Below the pieces are notes generated by a model, which worked only from the letters and a program-made list of their open reading frames with translations, did not search any database and was not told where the DNA came from. Positions 58,441-64,000 of a stretch of 64,000 nucleotides of DNA are shown here, in pieces. The first letter of the stretch is position 1, and each line of letters opens with the position of its first letter. Position numbers and translations under genes: made by a program. Source of the DNA: Prinsepia uniflora (lineage: Eukaryota > Streptophyta > Magnoliopsida > Rosales > Rosaceae); the NCBI GenBank assembly GCA_032719365.1, contig CM064861.1, forward strand, positions 83,758,863 through 83,822,862. The letters run 5' to 3'.

Positions 58441-58669
58441 AAATTGCCACCCCTAGGAGAGATCAAGGAGACAGCATTTAGGGTTTACAATAATAATAAG
58501 AGGCGACAGTGAGAGAGATCGAGCATCTAGGTTTAGAATGAGAAAAAATTATTCAGAATTGGATGCGCAATTGGATCGAACCCGTGACCTGGTATGGAGT
58601 TTCCCTTTCAATGAACAGTAGTGTGCGTGCTTTTGGTTGCCGCTTTCACAATTTTGTAAAGGTTCTCAA

Positions 58670-58890
58670 GGTTTAATTAGTTTAGACAACGGTAGTCTAT
58701 TTACTGTTGTTAAATGAGAGGTAAAGCCAACAGTAAATTTTTACTGTTGTTAAATAAGGGGAAAAGACAACAGCATATTTGACTACTGATGTTGTATTAT
58801 ATATTAGACAACACAATTTATTAAAGTGTTGTCCATACTAGTATAGACAACACTTTTATAAATTATGTTGTTTATAGAGTGTTATCAAAA
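58670..58890. repeat. CACTA right subterminal hairpin repeats
   Basis: About five diverged TAGACAACxx ... GTTGTCTA units (for example TTTAGACAACGGTAG near 58680 and TAGACAACACTTTTATAAA near 58842), fewer and weaker than at the left end. Confidence 0.85.
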
Positions 58891-58911
58891 GGTAAATTTG
58901 GTGTAGTGAAA

Positions 58912-59764
58912 AGGCATAACCAGGAACTCGTAGTGTCCATAACGGGTTCGAAAAGCAGTTTTCGGAATATCCTCCTCCGAAATCCTCAGTTGGTGATACC
59001 CAGAACACAAATCGATCTTCGAGAAGCACTGTGCACCCCGCAACTGGTCAAAAAGGTCATCGATCCTGGGTAGAGGATACTGGTTCCTCAGTGTCACCTT
59101 GTTGAGTTGCCGATAGTCAATGCACAAATGGAGACTCCCTTCCTTCTTCTTTACGAACAACACCGGTGCTCCCCATGGTGAAGTGCTCGGTCGGACGTAT
59201 CTCAAATCCACCAACTCCTGCAATTGAATTTTGAGTTCTCGTAACTCGGCCGGCGCCATCCGGTATGGTGCCTGGGATATAGGTCGGGTACCGGAGAGTA
59301 GTTCAATTGTAAACTCGATCTCCCGTGATGGTGGTAACCCAGGTAAGTCTTCCGGGAACACATCCGGAAACTCACGTACCACCGGTATCTCGTCGATACC
59401 AGGAGTATCAACCTGCATGCGCCAGATAACCCTGGCATCCCTTCCGTAGAAGTTTGGTAGCAGTAAGTGAAGAAATCACTTCAGGAGGCGAACTGTCACG
59501 TTCCCCCTGGAAGATAACCTCCGGCAAACCCGGGCTTCGCAGAATCACTTGCTTACTACAGCAATCGATGAGCGACCCATGCTCCGATAGCCAATCCATT
59601 CCCAAAATTACATCAAAGTCGTGGATATCCAGAATAATCAAGTCCGCTGGTAAATCCACATCCTCAATTCTCACCGGGCACCTCCGAATCACCTGATTCA
59701 CAAGGTACACGATGCCATCGGAGTGCCAACACCCATTTCGCAATCTAAGGCTGATACCACACAA
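58912..59764 (-). pseudogene. Tek-2 protease and RT N-terminal part
   Basis: RT fingers are readable (VRPSTSPWGAPVLF; LCIDYRQLNKVT; FSKIDLCSGYHQ), as is protease (DVILGMDWLSEHG), with a frameshift near 59410 between them and another near 59715 (one base lost in GATGCCATCGG relative to Tek-1 GATGCCCATCGGGG). It continues into 47743 across the CACTA insertion. Confidence 0.9.
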
Positions 59765-60924
59765 TCAAGCATACCAGCACAACTCTTCAAAATAAAAGAA
59801 TGTGTAGCCCCAGCATCCATCAATACACGTACAAGAAGGTTTAAGATATGTAGTGTACCTGTAACCACGCTTGGGGCAGTCCTCGCCTACTGCTGGGTCA
59901 TAGCAAACACTTGGGCCCTAGACCCTCAATTCCATCCGCGTCCGCGCGCGCCACGCCCAGTACCACGGTCACCTCCCTGACCACGACCTCTATTAGTGTG
60001 GGAAGCCGTGCTCTGCACCACACTAGAGCCCCCAGCGTCATTGCTCTTGGACAACAGCGGGCTATCACAAGCATAGTGGCCCTCCTCCCCACAAGCAAAA
60101 CAGGTTACTGGCCTCGGCCTGTCTGAATGCCCACCAGAAGCACCGCTCCAAGATGAACGCTGCCCGGAGTTGTATCCTGATCCTTTGCCCTGAGAGCCTC
60201 CGCGTCGACCTGACCAGCCACGACCCTTGAAGGATGAGGGTGCTCCCCTGTAGCCCCCTCCCTTGTTGTTCTTCTGACCTGATGGCCCACGGTGTGGGCG
60301 ATCCTGACGTCGCCCTTCGCCCGAAGGCTGTCGTGTCTGGTGTGCCGCCAGACTGGCCTCGACACGCACCACAGCGTCGACCATATCTCTCAATGAAGCA
60401 TGAGTAACAGTAGTCACACTTGCCCGGATCTTCCCTCAGAGTCCAAGCTCGAACCTTTGGCATTTGTCCTCCTCCGTGCTCACGAATGATGCAGCGAACC
60501 GGTATAGTTTTCCGAAAGTCTGCTCGTAGTCCGCAACGGACATATCCCTCTGCTCCAGCCGCAGGAATTCAGCTTCCCGTGCCGCGCGAAATGATCGCGG
60601 GTAGTACTTGTCCAGAAATCGGGAACGGAAAGCTTCCCAAGTAGTGGTATGGACAGACCACCCAGACATTTCAAGGCCGTGCCACCACTGGTAGGCTCCT
60701 CCTTCCAGCAAGAAGGCCGCCAAAGTTACCCGTTCGCCCGGAGGGCAGTGCATCACCGTGAAGATCCTTTCCCATTTGGTGATCCAATCATGAGCATCTT
60801 CGGAGTTCGATCCCCCGTTGAAAGGTGTGGCTCCCAGACGTTGAGCCCGCTCAATGCTTGCGCATTCCATTTCCCTTTCCAGATCCTCGTCAGTTCGTGT
60901 ATGAGGAATCCTCCTTGCAGGCAT
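59765..60924 (-). pseudogene. Tek-2 gag and protease N-terminus
   Basis: ATG at 60924-60922 (MPARRIPHTRTDED). Capsid motifs GAYQWWHGLE, FLDKYYPRSF and SVADYEQTFGKL; then the Arg/Gly-rich region and knuckle CFACGEEGHYACDS, whose last Cys is Ser, so the CCHC finger is incomplete. A stop near 60436 (TGA, where the frame continues in Tek-1) splits gag. The frame runs past the knuckle toward protease without the two TAGs seen in Tek-1. Confidence 0.88.
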
Positions 60925-61021
60925 AACCAACTGTCAAGAGGCATAGATCAATTAACATTATCCTTAAACTCGAAAAGTAACTAGTACTAATCGCTAGTCT
61001 AGCATGCTGACCACAACCTAG

Positions 61022-61034
61022 TGCTCTGATACCA
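61022..61034 (-). other. Tek-2 primer binding site
   Basis: Minus strand TGGTATCAGAGCA, a perfect plant iMet-tRNA complement, three bases inside the 5' LTR. Confidence 0.92.
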
Positions 61035-61037
61035 AGC

Positions 61038-63619
61038 CGACAGGACCCGCCCCGATCCTCTCTGGGACCACATGGGGACGTGCCCTGCTCCCGTCTGACA
61101 CCAAAAATAATGTTCCAATTTTAACCTTAAACGTTCAAATGCATAAAAACCAAATTAAAGTTTTACATCAAATCCGAAATAAACAGATGTCAGACAAAGG
61201 ATGAAATCCAAACTACAAGTTGCGAGCACGACTCTAACATAAACCTGCGGGTACACCACCCAACAGGGGTTCAGGTACGCAGAAGTGGATCTATGCCTCA
61301 GCCTCAGGTTCCTCCTCTACCTCATTAGCACGACCTGGAGGGGTTACCAAAACATCAAGGGTGAGTGGGCCGAAACTCAAGTTTATAAAATCGTTTAGTA
61401 AGTAAAACGTATAATTTACCCCTCCGTTTTCCAAACATGCATGCATCAGAATTTAAATACATCATTCATATAATATGTATCATAAGGCATATAATAAAAC
61501 CATAAACATAATTTTAGCCTCTGCACTATACACTCCGATCTTGACATCCCCGATGTCTAACGTCCCTGACGTCCAATAAGGTCACAATCACAAGGCTACG
61601 CGTGCCACTCGGGTCTCAATTCCGAGTTCAATCCCCGAACCCCGTCCGGGTACAGCATCCCCGATGCTTAGCGTCATAGACGCTGGACGTTCTAGACGTC
61701 CGTGACCACTAAGGGGTACCTCATCCGGAGGAGACAGTATCATAAGAATGGATCTATACAGTGCAGTACCAAATACATTTTATTGGTATCCACATGCAAA
61801 GCATAAATATAGACGTAGATAAAATCCAAACCAATCTTTAAGTTTCATCAGACGGGTCTCATGCCCAAATACCGTGAAACGTGCCATAACCAAAATTTCC
61901 ATATCATCAAAACCGTTATTTGCTTTTAGCATGTGAATATATATAAGTAAACCAGAAAAAATTTATGCACGCAAGGGTTTAAGGAAAACGGCCCACTCAT
62001 AGTACAATCCTGCTGAAAACCGAACGTATACCCACGTTCTGGTACAATTGTACAATCTCTGTCATGTCCAAAGTATACGTAAAGGTCAATACAAACCCCT
62101 AACATTTAACCAAAAAGTCCAAAATAGAAACCGGCTCGGGGAACCCGTCAACACGTTTTCCGAGATAACCGGCCCTAAACTGACCCATCAAAACTATCTC
62201 AGATCAACATGGTTAATTCACCAAAAATGTTCAGAATGATGAGAGGAACAAAAGTCATGTTGATCGTGATTGGAGATAAGGTCCAACGCGTCCTCACGCG
62301 CCGCCCAAAGTGGCTGTGCGTGAAAGTCACGCGCCTGACACTGTAGCTACAGTGTCACCACCTTCACCCGTTTGTCTGTAATACGGGCCTGCCACCCGCG
62401 GCTTGACCCGGTTGATTACCCATCAATTCCGACTCGATTTCAATCCAATTTAATCCTAACATGTTTATTATCCTTCCAATTTAAGTTCTGTGACACTAAT
62501 TTGCCTCGAAAAGTCCTTTAACTAGCCATTCGACCCGTGATCAACAAAACGGGTTGATCACCAGAACTTCCTGGTTTCTAATTCAAACTTCAATTAACTT
62601 CACAGGCAGTATAATAGGATCAAAACGAACTAATATGAACGATCAATTGGGTCTGAGAGTACCTGAAGATTGTCGTCCCAAGCTCTGCAACTCCTCTGAA
62701 GACGGCAGCCTCCGTCCCAGCTCAACCGTGGCTGATGGCCTTAGCTTTCGATGTGGTTGAGTTCCAAACACTCCCAGAAGACTAAACCAGGCCTTGGTTT
62801 GGTCCAACAGTCACCAGAAATCAAAACCCGATTTTTCCCTCCAATTTTGCCCGAAATGGTTTCTCTGGTTTTCCTCACCTGTTCTCAGTTCTTTCAGCAT
62901 CAGAGTGATACTCACTCACGTTCTAATCAGTTTTAAACAACCTCAGCCGTCCCAGAGGATCGTGGAAGTCCAATCTGTCCACTGAAAATTGTTCCCCGAA
63001 AAAGCTTCGAATCTACAATAATCAATTCGACCGTCCAGGGTGGACGGTTCAGGCCACGTTTTACAGCAAAAGACAGTCCAAACTTTCCAGCACATACTAG
63101 CATAAACAATCTCACACTGATCCACCGCACATGGTGGTGCCGTCCATCGGTTCCCCGCGGTTGCTACAGTGACCAGGGCAAAATGACCAAAATGCCCCTG
63201 GTTCAAATAATTACCAAACTGCCCCTCACATTCTAGACCCGTAACTCAGCCATACGAAGTCCGATTTCGGCGTGCCGCCTGTCTACGGACTCTGGACATC
63301 GAGACCTACCTAACGGTCCTTGAGTCATGTGAAAATTAGTTGTCAAACGAAAAGTCAACATTTTCGCCCCTAAAGTCCAAATTACGGTAATGCCCCTGAA
63401 CTTCCGATAGTCATAACTTTTTCCCTGATCGTCCGAATTGGACGTGCCACCTGTCTATGAACTCGTGACGTCCCGAACTACGTCACGCTCACTGGTCAAA
63501 GTCCATTTGTCCCACCAACCAAAAAGTCAATAACTTGGCCATACCATTCAAAAGGGTAAAAACGTCAATTCATATATTAAATTACAATATTAAAATCCTC
63601 GAATTTCCGGGGTGTTACA
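61038..63619 (-). repeat. Tek-2 5' LTR (2,582 bp), shared with the next Tek interior
   Basis: Plus strand CGACAGGACCC (terminal T mutated to C) to GGGGTGTTACA. It is bordered on the left by the primer site of Tek-2 and on the right by the polypurine tract of another interior, so it serves as 5' LTR of one unit and 3' LTR of the next. Confidence 0.93.
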
Positions 63620-64000
63620 ACCTTCCCCCCTTTAGAAATTTCGTCCCGAAATTTCAAAGAAACAAATGAGGAAATTGTTCTCGCATCTGAGCCTCAGGCT
63701 CCCATGTGGCTTCTTCCACATTCTGGTTTCTCCAGAGAATCTTCACGAGAGGAATCGTCTTCCGACGTAGTACCTTGTCTTTCTGATCCAAAATCTGTAC
63801 TGGTTTTTCCTCAAAGCTCAAATTCCCTCGGAGTTCGATAGGTTGTTCCCCCTGTACATGGGAAGCATCATGTACGTACTTCCGCAGCATCGATACGTGA
63901 AACACATCGTGAACTCTAGAAAGTTCTGGTGGTAGTGCCAATCTGTATGCAACCCTGCCAATTCTCTCCACGATCTCATATGGTCCGATAAAACGCGGAC
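63620..64000 (-). pseudogene. Tek-3: 3' end of a further Tek interior, chromodomain intact, cut by window
   Basis: The polypurine complement (63621-63632) is followed by an open frame 63971-63654 with YRLALPPELSRVHDVFHVSM and the chromodomain-like tail LVKILWRNQNVEEATWEPE, ending at a normal stop. Unlike Tek-1 and Tek-2, this tail has no break in view. The rest of the element lies beyond the window, so its integrity is unknown. Confidence 0.88.

Larger units (their letters stand above)
53047..58455. mobile_element. hAT transposon nested in the CACTA element
   Basis: Flanked by an exact 8-bp duplication GGAGAGAT (53039-53046 and 58456-58463), the hAT hallmark. The right end, read inward, is TAGGGGTGGCAATTTC; the left end is TAGGCCAAGCAATGGG, so the inverted ends match imperfectly. 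It is 5,409 bp and encodes one hAT transposase on the minus strand (53696-56024), with subterminal AACCCGTTTAA-type repeats on both sides. It is a recent-looking copy with few breaks. Confidence 0.95.
47747..58908. mobile_element. Pack-CACTA transposon inside Tek-2
   Basis: Starts CACTACAAGAAATT and ends AATTTGGTGTAGTG, the inverted CACTA ends of the En/Spm superfamily. It is flanked by the 3-bp duplication AAA (47744-47746, 58909-58911); removing the element and one AAA restores the exact length of the RT sequence seen in Tek-1. It is 11,162 bp including a 5.4 kb hAT element. No TNP2-type transposase was found. Instead it holds exon pieces of four host genes, so it is a non-autonomous gene-capturing element. 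Confidence 0.93.
42858..63619 (-). mobile_element. Tek-2: Ty3/gypsy Tekay-type element, split by a CACTA element
   Basis: Left (3') LTR 42858-45439 and right (5') LTR 61038-63619, both 2,582 bp, surround a gag-pol interior split at 47746/58909 by the CACTA element. Without the insertion the interior is ~4.4 kb. The LTRs differ at only a small percentage of sites by eye. The proteins are close to those of Tek-1 but lack its 166-bp duplication. They carry different stops and a 150-bp deletion, so it is also inactive. It sits in the LARD-3 3' LTR. Confidence 0.94.

Overview
This window is gene-poor nuclear DNA of a flowering plant, most likely a eudicot. The evidence is Ty3/gypsy chromoviruses, Ty1/copia remains, CACTA, hAT and PIF/Harbinger DNA transposons, and plant-only gene families (CrRLK1L receptor kinase, PIP-type secreted peptide). 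No rRNA, tRNA or CRISPR was seen. I could not name the species.

Layout. (1) 1-9200: minus-strand Ty3/gypsy element of Tekay/Del type ('Tek-1') with a 2.65 kb LTR and a decayed gag-pol; its far LTR is cut by the window edge. (2) 9243-16146: a complete coding-less LTR element ('LARD-1') with an exact 5-bp target duplication (GAAGT), inserted in an old plus-strand Ty1/copia relic (9201-9242 and 16152-19825). (3) 19826-23047: a CrRLK1L receptor-kinase pseudogene split by a 1.5 kb insertion. (4) 23942-26266: an apparently intact intronless CrRLK1L gene, truncated by an in-frame TAA 31 codons before the usual family tail. (5) 26960-27274, minus: a 104-residue secreted-peptide precursor ending in the PIP/PIPL signature SGPSxxGxGH. 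(6) About 29420-29655: a PIF/Harbinger transposase fossil.

From 30252 to the end the window is a set of nested insertions. LARD-2 (3' LTR 30252-33450 plus 656 bp of interior) is interrupted by LARD-3 (from 34107). LARD-3 holds a 1,679-bp solo LTR with a GTGAC duplication, and its 3' LTR is interrupted by Tek-2 (42858-63619). Tek-2's reverse transcriptase is split by an 11.2 kb CACTA element (47747-58908, duplication AAA). That element in turn holds a 5.4 kb hAT element (53047-58455, duplication GGAGAGAT). The Tek-2 right-hand LTR runs straight into a further Tek interior (63620-64000), giving an LTR-interior-LTR-interior array.

The most notable object is the CACTA element. It shows no transposase of its own. 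It carries spliced-looking pieces of four unrelated host genes, all on the minus strand: an EMSY-LIKE/ENT-domain gene (three exons), an apyrase exon, an LL-diaminopimelate-aminotransferase-family (AGD2/ALD1-type) exon, and two exons resembling a plant BAG6-like ubiquitin-domain protein. It is therefore a Pack-CACTA. Its left end holds about twelve tandem hairpin units built on TTTAGACAACGG/CCGTTGTCTAAA.

The five long-LTR elements share LTR starts, the last ~60 bp of the LTR and an initiator-Met primer site, although three have no recognisable coding capacity. This suggests non-autonomous partners mobilised by the Tekay-type elements. Most nonsense changes in the dead elements fit C-to-T decay. 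The only probably functional host genes are the CrRLK1L gene and the PIP-like peptide gene.
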